Source: Gemmatimonadota bacterium
GTDB lineage: Bacteria > Gemmatimonadota > Gemmatimonadetes > Gemmatimonadales > GWC2-71-9
Length of the DNA stretch: 40,919 nt
Reading direction: 5' to 3'
Assembly (NCBI GenBank): GCA_020351775.1
Contig: CP070666.1
Span: 3,223,461-3,264,379 of the forward strand
In this document: piece after piece, positions 8,676 through 16,878 of the stretch
Position numbering within the stretch: the stretch's first letter is position 1
How the letters are laid out: every line of letters begins with the position of its first letter
The notes under the pieces: model-generated
Databases searched by the model: none
The model's input: the letters and a program-made list of their open reading frames with translations, nothing else
Told to the model about the DNA's origin: nothing
Program-made: the position numbers and the translations under genes

Positions 8676-8702
8676 TTGTTGAGTGTAGTCTGAGTGGTGG
8701 TA

Positions 8703-9503
8703 TCAACCACTTGCGTCCAAGACCAACGGTTGAGTGAGCACGATTCGAACGTACCCTCCGGCCGGTAGGACTATGTCCTGATCCTTGGTCGCCGCCGCCA
8801 CCGCGGCACCAGCTGCGGCCCCAACCACACCACCAATCACGGCACCTTTGGTGTTCTTGCCAACGACCCTGCCAGCAACTGCCCCCACAACGGCCCCTGC
8901 ACCGACCTTTGCGGCATCGCCGCCCGATATGCCCTGTCCCTTCATCTCAAAACCGAGACTATCGGATTCCGCAGCGATTGGATAGGTATTTCCACCGAAA
9001 TGAACCTCGCTGAAGCTCAATACCAGGGTCCCTACGCCACCGGGGCTCCCTGCTGATTCTATCTCAGCTACTCTCCCTGTGAATACTGCCCCAGCCGGAA
9101 TCACGATGCGGCCTTGCTCGTCGCGCACATCGAACTGCGCCGTCGCCGCTACCGGATCTCCGACCACGCTCATGCGGGATCTAATCGTGTCGGCCGCCGT
9201 CAGCTCGAGAGCCGTTCCCTGCGGGAGGGTAAGTGCCGGCTCGACATCGGCGACCGGTTCCAACGGAGGCGGAGGTGTCGGCTCGCGAGGGAGCTGTGCT
9301 GGTTGCGCGGATCTCACCGGCACCTCGTGCGCCGATCGCGCCGGTGCCTCATCCACCGCCGGCTCGTCGCTCAGCACCGCAACCGACTCCGCGGGCGGTA
9401 GAGTGAGATCGCGCTCGTCCTCAACCGGTGGCTCGGAGCCGATGCAGGCACTGAGGAGCACTATCAGCACCGAGGCAACTGATGCTACTCGAGCAAAACC
9501 CAT
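8703..9503 (-). CDS. Glycine-zipper outer-envelope lipoprotein of unknown function
   Basis: This 266-residue protein starts with a lipoprotein signal whose lipobox LLSAC puts the modified Cys at about residue 20. A low-complexity acidic/Pro-rich linker with SAHEVPVRSAQP-type repeats covers about 25-90. A beta-rich domain follows (about 92-190, LTLPQGTALELT to YPIAAESDS). It looks like proteins that coat or space surface structures, with two IPAG/LPAG turns. The C-terminal part is a glycine zipper (about 200-242) made of GAVVGAVAG and GAVIGGVVG repeats, which typically inserts in or packs against membranes. A strong site (GGAGGGG) lies six bases before the ATG. I do not recognise a named family beyond the glycine-zipper class. 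Confidence 0.75.
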   Translation of the reverse strand: MGFARVASVASVLIVLLSACIGSEPPVEDERDLTLPPAESVAVLSDEPAVDEAPARSAHEVPVRSAQPAQLPREPTPPPPLEPVADVEPALTLPQGTALELTAADTIRSRMSVVGDPVAATAQFDVRDEQGRIVIPAGAVFTGRVAEIESAGSPGGVGTLVLSFSEVHFGGNTYPIAAESDSLGFEMKGQGISGGDAAKVGAGAVVGAVAGRVVGKNTKGAVIGGVVGAAAGAAVAAATKDQDIVLPAGGYVRIVLTQPLVLDASG

Positions 9504-9542
9504 GATGTACCCCTCCGCGTTCTAGGGTTACAGACCCAGCGA

Positions 9543-9557
9543 GGAACCCGCGGTTCC
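9543..9557. repeat. Small perfect hairpin upstream of the lipoprotein gene
   Basis: GGAACC and GGTTCC arms flank a three-base loop in the 118-base gap between the lipoprotein gene and ccdA. No T-tract follows on either strand. It might be an operator or a leader hairpin for the lipoprotein gene. I found no convincing promoter in this gap. Confidence 0.25.
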
Positions 9558-9621
9558 AAACTGTAAGGTGGGAAATCGCTGTCTCGCTAGCAAGTGCGGC
9601 AGATCACATCAGCCGGATTGC

Positions 9622-10350
9622 CTAAAGTCGTGACCTCAGGAATTCCGGTGTGAGTCCCTGCAGCCAGTTTGCCATGATGGTGAAGTAACCCGTCAACAGC
9701 AGTGCCCCAACCGCGAACATGATGCCACCGGCAATCTTCGTCGTTGCGGGCATGAACCGTCGGTACCGCCTGAACCAGCCGATGAACCTCTCAACGGCGA
9801 GTGCTGCCAGCAGGAACGGGACGGCAAGGCCTAGTGAATAGGCCAGCAACAACATCATGCCTTGTGTGAGGTTCGTTGTCTGCGCGCTGGTGTAGGCCAG
9901 GATCGATCCCAGTATTGGCCCGATGCAAGGAGTCCAGCCCGCACCAAATGCAAATCCCACAAGCGTACTCCCCAGGTACCCGACCGGCTTATCCTGCAGG
10001 TGTACACGCTTCTCCCGTGCGAGGACACCCCAGTTGAACGCTCCCAGCAAGTAGAGGCCAAACAGAATGATCAGGATGCCCCCGACGCGCTCAAGCCACA
10101 CCTGGTTGTACTGCAGGAATCTGCCAAGCGCCGTCGCCGTCGCGCCTAGCAGGATGAAGATCAGAGTGAATCCAGCGATGAAGAACGCAGCGTGGGTGAA
10201 CGCTGTCCAGCGCCGCTCACCGAGCTCATCGAGTGATAGGCCTGTGATGAAGGATACGTAGCTCGGTACGAGTGGAAGCACGCAGGGCGAGAGAAAACTC
10301 AACAGCCCGGCCACAAAGGCTATCGGTAGGGCAACCGTATCCGTGCCCAT
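9622..10350 (-). CDS. ccdA: Cytochrome c biogenesis protein CcdA (DsbD transmembrane family)
   Basis: This 242-residue integral membrane protein has six hydrophobic segments. CcdA passes electrons from cytoplasmic thioredoxin across the membrane to periplasmic thiol proteins such as those maturing cytochrome c. The two redox Cys are visible at residue 23 (LSPCVLPL) and residue 142 (GWTPCIGP), each in the usual Pro-flanked context in helices 1 and 4. I chose the ATG at 10350 because it begins right before the first helix and leaves 31 bases after agmatinase. A longer frame from 10413 would overlap agmatinase and add an unrelated polar leader. It is the last gene of the polyamine operon, an unexpected partner; no thioredoxin-like gene is adjacent. 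Confidence 0.9.
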   Translation of the reverse strand: MGTDTVALPIAFVAGLLSFLSPCVLPLVPSYVSFITGLSLDELGERRWTAFTHAAFFIAGFTLIFILLGATATALGRFLQYNQVWLERVGGILIILFGLYLLGAFNWGVLAREKRVHLQDKPVGYLGSTLVGFAFGAGWTPCIGPILGSILAYTSAQTTNLTQGMMLLLAYSLGLAVPFLLAALAVERFIGWFRRYRRFMPATTKIAGGIMFAVGALLLTGYFTIMANWLQGLTPEFLRSRL

Positions 10351-10381
10351 TGTCCTAGACCAACATGCCGAAGCCGGTTCT

Positions 10382-11320
10382 TCAATGCCCGCGTCGTTTG
10401 GCGTACAGGGCAATCATCTTGTATACGAGCTTCGCTACCAGGAAATCCGGCGCCACCAGACCCGGAATCGGCGCAAGTTCAACCACGTCGCAGCCGACCA
10501 CGTGCTTTTCATCGAACACACGCTGCAAGAGCTCTATCGTCGAGTACCAGTCACCTCCACCAGGTTCCGGAGTGCCCGTGGCAGGAACCAACGACGGATC
10601 GAAGTAGTCGACGTCCACCGTCACATAGACTTTCTCACCCAGAGACGCTAGAACGCGCTCGATCCAGTCATCACTCCGGAGCTCATGCCCGAACACCACC
10701 GGGATGTTGTTATCCCTGACCAGATTCCGCTCCTCCGCCGTGAGAGATCGAATGCCCACTGGCACCAGGTTGACCAGTCCGTGAACACGGTGCATCACGC
10801 ACGCGTGGGAGTATGGGGTCCCTTCATACTCTGCTCGCAAGTCGCAATGCGCATCCAGCTGTAGCACTGACAGTGCCAGTTCCGGGTACCGGGCGGCGTG
10901 GGCCAGTATTGCGGGACCCGAAACGCTGTGCTCACCACCAATCATTATTACAAACTTGTCGGCATCTAATAGCTCGCTCATGGCTCGCTGCAGCATGGCA
11001 AGAGCGGCTTCAGGCCCACTATCGGGTAGTACCAACTCTGGTAGCGTATGGACCCCGATCATGTATGGCTCAAAATCCAACTCATGATCGTACAACTCAA
11101 GGAAGCGCGATGCATGAATCAGCCCCCTGGGGCCGAACCTCGTTCCTCCCATGTACGAGACCGTCGATTCATAGGGAACCGGCAGGACGACGACGGGTGA
11201 TGTCTCGAATGGCACTTCGTCATGGGGTATGGCGAGGAAGGACTCGGGTGGAGCCCATGGCAATCCTTTCAAGCCTTGGGGTACATACGGTGGCTCCCCC
11301 TTGTCTCTGAACTCGTTCAT
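10382..11320 (-). CDS. speB: Agmatinase (arginase/agmatinase family)
   Basis: This 312-residue enzyme would hydrolyse agmatine to putrescine and urea. The binuclear manganese site is intact: His in GGEHSVSG, the DAHCD motif, and DVDYFDPS near the C terminus. The substrate-region segment SHACVMHR and the glycine-rich PGGGDW are also present. The ATG at 11320 overlaps the TGA of the arginine decarboxylase gene (ATGA), so the two are translationally coupled; this start is strongly supported over an upstream one at 11356. The pair makes putrescine from arginine in two steps. Family members with other substrates (guanidinobutyrase, formimidoylglutamase) exist, but the decarboxylase next door argues for agmatine. 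Confidence 0.93.
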   Translation of the reverse strand: MNEFRDKGEPPYVPQGLKGLPWAPPESFLAIPHDEVPFETSPVVVLPVPYESTVSYMGGTRFGPRGLIHASRFLELYDHELDFEPYMIGVHTLPELVLPDSGPEAALAMLQRAMSELLDADKFVIMIGGEHSVSGPAILAHAARYPELALSVLQLDAHCDLRAEYEGTPYSHACVMHRVHGLVNLVPVGIRSLTAEERNLVRDNNIPVVFGHELRSDDWIERVLASLGEKVYVTVDVDYFDPSLVPATGTPEPGGGDWYSTIELLQRVFDEKHVVGCDVVELAPIPGLVAPDFLVAKLVYKMIALYAKRRGH

Positions 11321-11877
11321 CCGCAAAACACCACAGCACTGACGACCGTCACCCAAAGTCCGTCATCTCGGGCTTCGGCCGTACAGCTTATGTTGGTGGA
11401 GCGCACAATCTCACCCGACAGTTTCCATTGTTCCTTCCTCTCGTCCCATGCTTGCTCGGGATCGAACGGTACTCCAAGCACCGTTGCCAGCATGCTTGCC
11501 GCCAGGTCCTCGGCATAATCACCGGCGGCTCGCTTCCCTACACCAAACGCGTGGTGTTCGGATATGTAGCCGTGGTGTGATGAGTCTGCCGGGATCGCGA
11601 GACCGATGGAGGCAGTCGCACGCCGTGATGGTTCACTGGTTGCTGCCTCCGCGACGACCGCGAACACCACCTGCCCAGGCCGCAGGTTCTTGGTACCCGC
11701 GTTCCGGGAGACCAGCTTGCAGTGCGGTGGCCAGATGGAACTCACACGGACGAGGTTGTATTGAGCGATGCCTGCTTCGCGCAGTGCTTCCTCGAAACTC
11801 GTGAGCTTCTCCTTGTGACGGCCAATCCCGTGTGTCAGAAACGCCCTTGTGGGCAAGAACATTCGCAGGTCCATCAT
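11317..11877 (-). CDS. pdaD: Pyruvoyl-dependent arginine decarboxylase (proenzyme)
   Basis: This 186-residue protein belongs to the small PvlArgDC family known from Methanocaldococcus and Chlamydia. It decarboxylates arginine to agmatine using a pyruvoyl group made by self-cleavage, rather than PLP. The N-terminal stretch LTHGIGRHKEKLTSFE and the cleavage region NLVRVSSIWPP are diagnostic. By homology the chain breaks between Ser46 and Ser47, and Ser47 becomes the pyruvoyl group. SEHHAFG and the C-terminal Gly complete the family pattern. The ATG at 11877 overlaps the preceding TGA, and the stop overlaps the agmatinase ATG. No PLP-type SpeA is seen in the window. Confidence 0.95.
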   Translation of the reverse strand: MMDLRMFLPTRAFLTHGIGRHKEKLTSFEEALREAGIAQYNLVRVSSIWPPHCKLVSRNAGTKNLRPGQVVFAVVAEAATSEPSRRATASIGLAIPADSSHHGYISEHHAFGVGKRAAGDYAEDLAASMLATVLGVPFDPEQAWDERKEQWKLSGEIVRSTNISCTAEARDDGLWVTVVSAVVFCG

Positions 11878-12344
11878 TGGCGCCTTCCCTCAGAACACGG
11901 CTCTGGGCCCACATCGGCTGGCGGTACTGCAGCCGAATCCCGGTACCACCGCGCGGGTGAGATCTCCACAGGTGGCTCGGCCTCTCCAGCCCGTTCCCGC
12001 ACACCCTTGATCACCTCGTGGACGACAGCGATGGGGCTCTCACCGACCTCCTCAACCGCAACTCTGCCAAGCCCTCGCTCGCGACCACGCACGACTAACA
12101 TGTAGCTAGCTGTATAGATGCGCCGCCGCCCCTCCTCGGACAGGCGCGACACCACTGCCATACCCCATTCTCGTTCCTCGCGGCGGACCGGTGGGAACAG
12201 CCAGATACCATCTACCTCCTCGGGGGGCACCACCTCTGCGAGACTCTGAGAGGCACGCCTCCAGCCTGGCCCAAGTCCCGGCTCTCGCTCGGTCCCCAAC
12301 AGCTCGGCCCGACGCTGAGTGCCCGGCAGAGTGGTCTCAGACAC
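11874..12344 (-). CDS. Unknown protein coupled to arginine decarboxylase
   Basis: This 156-residue protein has no family I recognise. The GTG at 12344 has a strong ribosome site (GGAGGG) seven bases upstream; an open frame to 12425 lacks one. It is Arg/Glu-rich and soluble. A central part (VDGIWLFPPVRREEREWG, then AVVSRLSEEGRRRIYTAS) suggests a small alpha/beta domain: strands around YMLVVRG and LGRVAVEEV, then a helix at AVVHEVIKGVRERAG. There is no signal peptide, membrane helix or Cys cluster. The C-terminal 30 residues are Pro/Glu-rich. Its TGA overlaps the PdaD ATG, so it is the first gene of the polyamine operon and may regulate or assist that pathway; this is inference from position only. 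Confidence 0.7.
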   Translation of the reverse strand: MSETTLPGTQRRAELLGTEREPGLGPGWRRASQSLAEVVPPEEVDGIWLFPPVRREEREWGMAVVSRLSEEGRRRIYTASYMLVVRGRERGLGRVAVEEVGESPIAVVHEVIKGVRERAGEAEPPVEISPARWYRDSAAVPPADVGPEPCSEGRRQ

Positions 12345-12437
12345 CTTCAATCCCTCCGCTATTCGAGTGTGAATCCCGAATCCGCATTGCGTCGGCAAGC
12401 GCCCCTCCCAGCCGGCGCGAACCAAACGGAACGCAAG

Positions 12438-12454
12438 ATACCGGCGACCGGTAT
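12438..12454 (-). terminator. Perfect hairpin after priA
   Basis: ATACCGG and CCGGTAT arms flank a three-base loop, 17 bases after the priA stop on the minus strand. The downstream bases CTTGCGTTCC are only weakly T-rich. It may end the priA transcript before the polyamine operon, which has its own strong ribosome site. The rest of the 126-base gap (12345-12470) shows nothing I can name. Confidence 0.35.
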
Positions 12455-12470
12455 GCCCAGCAAGCGAGCG

Positions 12471-14888
12471 TCACATCACCGACACCGGGTCACGATCAAA
12501 CACGACCCGCACAGGCCCTTTTGACACATACGGCGCCTTCTGCGTCGCATAGCGGATGATCCGATCAAACAGCGGCCTGTCTCGAGAGCGAACCAGGATG
12601 TGCCAGCGCCATCTACGTTTCACCCGTGCCAGCGGCGCCGGTGCCGGCCCGATCACATCAACCAGATCCCTGGCGTGCGCGGCCACAAGGCCGCGCATCC
12701 AGTCCGCCACCTCAGCCGCCGCACTAGCAACTGCTTCGTCCCTCATACCGCTCACGACGATGTTCACCAGGCTGACATGAGGCGGATACGGCGGGTCACG
12801 CCGGGCCTCAAGCTCCAGCTCGGCGAATCCGACGAAGTCGTGCCGCGCAGCTGCCTGCAGTGCGTAGTGGTCTGGCGTACGCGACTGCACCAGAACACGC
12901 CCCCCCTTGGGGCCCCGCCCAGCCCGACCAGCAACCTGCGCAATCAGCTGGAACGTACGCTCCGCGGCGCGGAAATCCGGCAGGTGGAGGCCTGTATCGG
13001 CCTCCACCACGCCGACCAGTGTGACGCCGGGAAAGTCCAGACCTTTGGCGATCATCTGCGTGCCGAATAGGATGTCCACTCTCCGTTGACCCACGGCTTC
13101 GAGGATCCTGTGATGTGACCATTTCGCAGACGTCGTGTCGGCATCCATGCGGGCAAGGCGTGCACCGGGGAACCGCTCAGCGAGCCAGCTCTCCAACAGC
13201 TGCGTTCCGGTACCACGAGTTCCCTGCGCCGTGGCGCCGCACTGGCCACAGGCTGTCGGAATGGGCTCGCCGTATCCACAGTAGTGGCACCGCATCCGTT
13301 CCGGCGTGTGGTGTACCGTCAAGGAAATGCTGCAGTGCGGACATTCGCAGACAACACCGCAGCTGGAGCATTGAAGGAAATGGGCGAAGCCCCGTCGGTT
13401 CAACAACAGTATGGCCTGGCTTCCAGCGCTCAGCTCAGCACTCACCCCCTGATCCAGTATCTGGGACCAAGGCACCGCTCCACTTTCGGCCACCTGCGGT
13501 TCGGCGCGCAGGTCCACCAACTGTACTTCCGGGAGTCGCTGAGCCTGCACTCGGTGTGGCAGGGAGACTACCCTCAAGCGATCACGGGCCGCCCACGTCT
13601 CGAGTGATGGCGTTGCGCTCCCTAATACCACGCGCGCGCCTTCTATCGTCGCTCTCCGGAGAGCTACGTCTCGCGCGTGGTAGCGCGGTGCCTCACCGTT
13701 CTTGTAGCTGGCGTCATGTTCCTCGTCGATGATTATCGCGGTCAACCTCTGCACCGGTGCGAAGACGGCCGACCTGGCTCCAACCGCGACCCGCCTCCGG
13801 CCCGCTGCCAACGCGCGCCAGGCATCGGAACGTTCCGCATCGGATAGGCCCGAATGCAGCACGGCTACGCTTTCTCCGAAAACGCCGCGCACACGAGCAA
13901 TTGTCTGTGACGTGAGCGAGATCTCCGGCACCAACACGATCACCCCTGCACCGTGCGCTGCGTCCCGGCGAAATGCCTCCAGGTATACGAGCGTCTTACC
14001 ACTGCCGGTCACACCGAACAACACAGCTGCTCCGCCGGGCGACGTGCCCCGAATCTTCGCGCAGGCCTCGCTTTGTGCATCCGTAGCCTGAGGGGGTACC
14101 GTCACTGCGCCGCCCTGGAAAGGATCACGCAGATGCTCACGGTCTTCGATCCGTGCGACTTTGCGCGCCACCAGTCCCTTCAGGACCGCAGACGAGAAGC
14201 CCAATTGTCCGGTCAGATGTTGTACGTGGACCTCGCCGCCGAGAGCGTCGGCAACTTCATAGGCTGCTCGTTGGCGGGATGCCCGGCCGAACACACGTTC
14301 ACGCTCAACCAGAGAGGGAAGCGCCTCGGTGAGCACCAGGACACGCTCGGTCCCAGCTGCCGGCCCGAGATTCGGTGCGTCAGTGCTCAGCGCCACCGCT
14401 CCAGCTCGCTCGAGGCGTTGCAGCACATCCCAAACCGGACGCTGCAACTTGCGTGACAGTGTCGCGGCAGCAACTCTGCCCCCTGACCGCTCAAGTTCAC
14501 GTAACACGTGAGCGCTAGCCCCGCCCGATGCGGCAGCGGGATTCCGAACCTCAGCCATCAGGCGTGAACGGCCCCAGAGTGCTGCAGGGAGGACCGACTT
14601 GAGACAGATCCCAATTGGGGTAGAGTAGTACCCGGCGATCCACTGCCCTAGCTTGAGCAGCTGTGGCGAGAGGAGTGGTCGTGCGTCTGGTACCAATAGA
14701 ACGGGCTTGAGGTGGGCCGTCGGGCCGGTGTCGACGGAGAGCACCATACCTATCAACTCCCGGCTGCGAACCGGTACCACTACGCGGGTACCCGGTTCGA
14801 CCCTGTCGGCCAGGGCGTGCGGGATCGCGTAGTCCAGCGGCCGTAACGCTGGCACAGGGAGAGCGACCGAGCACCGGGTTGGGATCAT
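12471..14888 (-). CDS. priA: Primosomal replication restart helicase PriA
   Basis: PriA recognises abandoned replication forks, unwinds the lagging arm with 3'-5' polarity and reloads the replicative helicase. At 805 residues it is slightly longer than E. coli PriA. The N-terminal DNA-binding domain (ALPVPALRPLDYAIP) is followed by a superfamily 2 helicase core with Walker A VTGSGKT and Walker B IIIDEEHDASYK. The zinc module has the Cys pattern CSSCGVVCECPHC then CHYCGY and CGQCGA, eight or more Cys, as in the family. The helicase C part includes LARMDADT, GTQMIAKGLDFP and VAGRAGRG. The ATG at 14888 gives the normal N terminus; the open frame to 15038 overlaps the methyltransferase gene and is not needed. 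It follows that gene by 20 bases. Confidence 0.96.
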   Translation of the reverse strand: MIPTRCSVALPVPALRPLDYAIPHALADRVEPGTRVVVPVRSRELIGMVLSVDTGPTAHLKPVLLVPDARPLLSPQLLKLGQWIAGYYSTPIGICLKSVLPAALWGRSRLMAEVRNPAAASGGASAHVLRELERSGGRVAAATLSRKLQRPVWDVLQRLERAGAVALSTDAPNLGPAAGTERVLVLTEALPSLVERERVFGRASRQRAAYEVADALGGEVHVQHLTGQLGFSSAVLKGLVARKVARIEDREHLRDPFQGGAVTVPPQATDAQSEACAKIRGTSPGGAAVLFGVTGSGKTLVYLEAFRRDAAHGAGVIVLVPEISLTSQTIARVRGVFGESVAVLHSGLSDAERSDAWRALAAGRRRVAVGARSAVFAPVQRLTAIIIDEEHDASYKNGEAPRYHARDVALRRATIEGARVVLGSATPSLETWAARDRLRVVSLPHRVQAQRLPEVQLVDLRAEPQVAESGAVPWSQILDQGVSAELSAGSQAILLLNRRGFAHFLQCSSCGVVCECPHCSISLTVHHTPERMRCHYCGYGEPIPTACGQCGATAQGTRGTGTQLLESWLAERFPGARLARMDADTTSAKWSHHRILEAVGQRRVDILFGTQMIAKGLDFPGVTLVGVVEADTGLHLPDFRAAERTFQLIAQVAGRAGRGPKGGRVLVQSRTPDHYALQAAARHDFVGFAELELEARRDPPYPPHVSLVNIVVSGMRDEAVASAAAEVADWMRGLVAAHARDLVDVIGPAPAPLARVKRRWRWHILVRSRDRPLFDRIIRYATQKAPYVSKGPVRVVFDRDPVSVM

Positions 14889-14908
14889 TACCGCACGGCA
14901 ACGGTATG

Positions 14909-15649
14909 CTAGCCGTGGGGCCAGCGGGTTCCCTTGATGACCAGGAGTCCCAACACCCGCTTCCTCGCCAGGCGCCTGAGAGTCCGGATCTCGCGTCCCA
15001 AGACCGCCCGCATGCCGGACCAGCCTGCTGCCCGCCACCCTCGCACAATCAGCGATAGCGTGTTCTGCAACACCCAGCGTCCGTCCCCAACAGGCTCCTC
15101 CACACTAAGCTCAACGAGGCCAGCGTCTCGGAAGAAACTCTTCCACTCGACTGCCAACTGCGGTCTGATGCCAAGTCTCGTGACGACTGCAGCCTCCTTG
15201 GCAGACGGAGTCTGGAGCCAGGAGGGCACGATCGCTATGACCGTGGCCATGGGTCGGGCGACGCGTCCAGCCTCCTGAAGCACAGCCTTGCCATCGGGAG
15301 CAGGCAAATGGAGCATGTGGACCACAATTGTGTCGAACACCTGGTCCTCATGAGGCAGGTCGGTGGGATCTGCCACCTGGAAAGTGGTGAGCTTGGTGAA
15401 CCCCCCCCGTCGCGCAGCATCGTCTGCCGCTTCGATCGCCTCCGGCTCCGGATCGACGCCCTCCGTCAGCGTCTTGAACTTCTCGCACCACCACAGCACC
15501 GATCGTCCGGCTCCACATCCAATCCAGAGCGTCTCCTGCCCCGCCTCTGCATCGGCCAGTTGAGCCACTCGCCGATAGATCGGCTCGGCAACCTCGGTCC
15601 ACGGTTGCAGAATTGCCAGGAGAGTCGTCGATGTCAGTCGGAGGGGCAT
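14909..15649 (-). CDS. SAM-dependent class I methyltransferase, substrate unknown
   Basis: This 246-residue protein has a Rossmann-type methyltransferase core at about 35-150. Motif I is LWIGCGAGRSVLWW (a variant of DxGxGxG), motif II is GVDPEPEAIEAA, and motif IV is VFDTIVVHMLHLP. The promoter-proximal part (LQPWTEVAEPIYRRVAQL) is a helical cap. The C-terminal 60 residues are basic (LGREIRTLRRLARKRVLG). UbiE-like methyltransferases show the same order, but key substrate motifs are not recognisable. It sits between the deacetylase-family gene and priA, with short gaps (26 and 20 bases), so it is probably in the same transcript. Confidence 0.82.
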   Translation of the reverse strand: MPLRLTSTTLLAILQPWTEVAEPIYRRVAQLADAEAGQETLWIGCGAGRSVLWWCEKFKTLTEGVDPEPEAIEAADDAARRGGFTKLTTFQVADPTDLPHEDQVFDTIVVHMLHLPAPDGKAVLQEAGRVARPMATVIAIVPSWLQTPSAKEAAVVTRLGIRPQLAVEWKSFFRDAGLVELSVEEPVGDGRWVLQNTLSLIVRGWRAAGWSGMRAVLGREIRTLRRLARKRVLGLLVIKGTRWPHG

Positions 15650-15675
15650 GGGACCAACTTACGGTCGTCCAGTGT

Positions 15676-16574
15676 TCAGGCAAGCGCGGCCAAATGCGCT
15701 GCCGCCGCCCAAGCGGTCCTGCCCGGGTCGTAGCCGCCCTCCAGCAGTGTGGCGATGGGCAGCCCCAGGTGGCGCCATTCTGTCACCCGTCTGCTGTAGT
15801 CCTCAGGCTCCAACGTGAAGCCCGCCAAGGGATCTCCAGCAAGTCCATCGAAACCTGCCGAGATGAGAATCAGGCCCGGCGCCCAACCGTCGATCGCTCT
15901 GGATACGGCTGCGTTTAGATCGGCGACGTAGGTAGCCCTTGGCACGCCAGGGGGCCGCAGTACGTTGAATACGTTGCCGACACCACGCTCCCCCTCACTG
16001 CCGGTCCCGGGATACAACGGCCACTGGTGGAACGAGACGTAGCGGATGCGCGGGTCGTCCTCAACCAAGGCCTGCGTTCCGTTACCGTGGTGGACGTCCC
16101 AGTCGACGATCAGCACCTGATCGATCCCGCCGTGGTCGAGAGCCCACCGCGACGCCACAACTACGTTGTCGATCAAACAGAATCCCATCGCGGTGTCGGC
16201 GGTCGCATGGTGCCCCGGAGGGCGAACGGCAGCGAAGGCGGGTGATCCGGCCAGCGCGCTCCGTGCCGCCTCCACCGTGGCTCCCGCTCCACAGACCGCT
16301 CCCGATAACTGTGTCCGTTCACTGCCGTGTCCTCATCTAGCCTCCCACCGGCACTCGCACAGAGATCGTGCAACCGGGTCAGGTATTCACTCGGGTGCAC
16401 CGCCAGCAGCCAGTCATCCGGTGCAGGTTCCGCCTGATGCCAGCAGACGTCGAGCTTTGACGCCGGTGCCTTCAGTTCGGCCAGAATGGCCTCGACCCGC
16501 GTCGGGGATTCCGGATGCCCCGGCCCGGCGCTGTGCTTGATCACAGGGGGGTGCCGGAATCCGCTTACTGTCAT
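15676..16574 (-). pseudogene. Histone deacetylase-family amidohydrolase, split by a frameshift
   Basis: Two overlapping frames together make one class II-like HDAC/acetylpolyamine amidohydrolase. The first (16574 downward) gives HSAGPGHPESPTRVEAILAE and ends its match at GGRLDEDTAVNGHSY. The second (to 15676) resumes with SGAVCGAGATVEAARSA and carries the whole zinc site: RPPGHHA, GFCLIDN, DWDVHHGNGTQ and GFDGLAGDPL. The frame change falls near 16300-16312 and is what loss of one base (or gain of two) would give. Every catalytic residue on the C-terminal side is intact, so the break is recent or a sequencing/assembly error. If real, the first frame ends early at 16173. Enzymes of this family remove acetyl groups from lysine or polyamines. 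Confidence 0.85.
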
Positions 16575-16608
16575 GCGGAGAGAGCCGCAGCCCGTGTCAC
16601 AGGAGTGT

Positions 16609-16878
16609 CTATCGCACTGGTCGGCGGGCAGCGGCCAGCACCGCCAGTACGGCCATAGGCGGCACTCCGAGCTCGGCTAAGGAGACGCGCTCATCCGTCA
16701 CGAGCGCGCCGCGGAACTTGACCGCGTAGCGCGCTGGATCGATTCCGCCGCCCACTCCGGTGCGCAGGGCCTCTTCCTTGACCCGGCCCACTGGCCAATC
16801 AGGGGCAGCAGGGACCGGCACCGTGTCCCACACATCCTCGATCCACACCTTGAGTCCCAGCTCGCTCGGTCCAGTCAT
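16609..16878 (-). CDS. Small protein, probable ubiquitin-like beta-grasp fold
   Basis: This 89-residue protein looks like a beta-grasp domain. It has a first strand (LKVWIEDVWDTVPVP), a helix (VGRVKEEALRTGVG), then YAVKFRGALVTDERVSLAELGV. That last stretch matches the ubiquitin pattern of a strand, a gain-of-turn and a short LxELGVxxxxxL segment. The C terminus is VLAVLAAARRPVR, without the diglycine needed for conjugation. The ATG at 16878 overlaps the TGA of the upstream small gene (ATGA). YukD/EsaB-like secretion proteins have comparable size, but no type VII secretion gene is near. The assignment rests on pattern only. Confidence 0.65.
   Translation of the reverse strand: MTGPSELGLKVWIEDVWDTVPVPAAPDWPVGRVKEEALRTGVGGGIDPARYAVKFRGALVTDERVSLAELGVPPMAVLAVLAAARRPVR

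Noticed and set aside
8723..8763. Minus-strand TTCGAAT flanked by pairing arms, like a tRNA T-arm
   Set aside because: It lies inside the lipoprotein coding frame (VRIVLT), and no acceptor, D or anticodon arms can be found around it.
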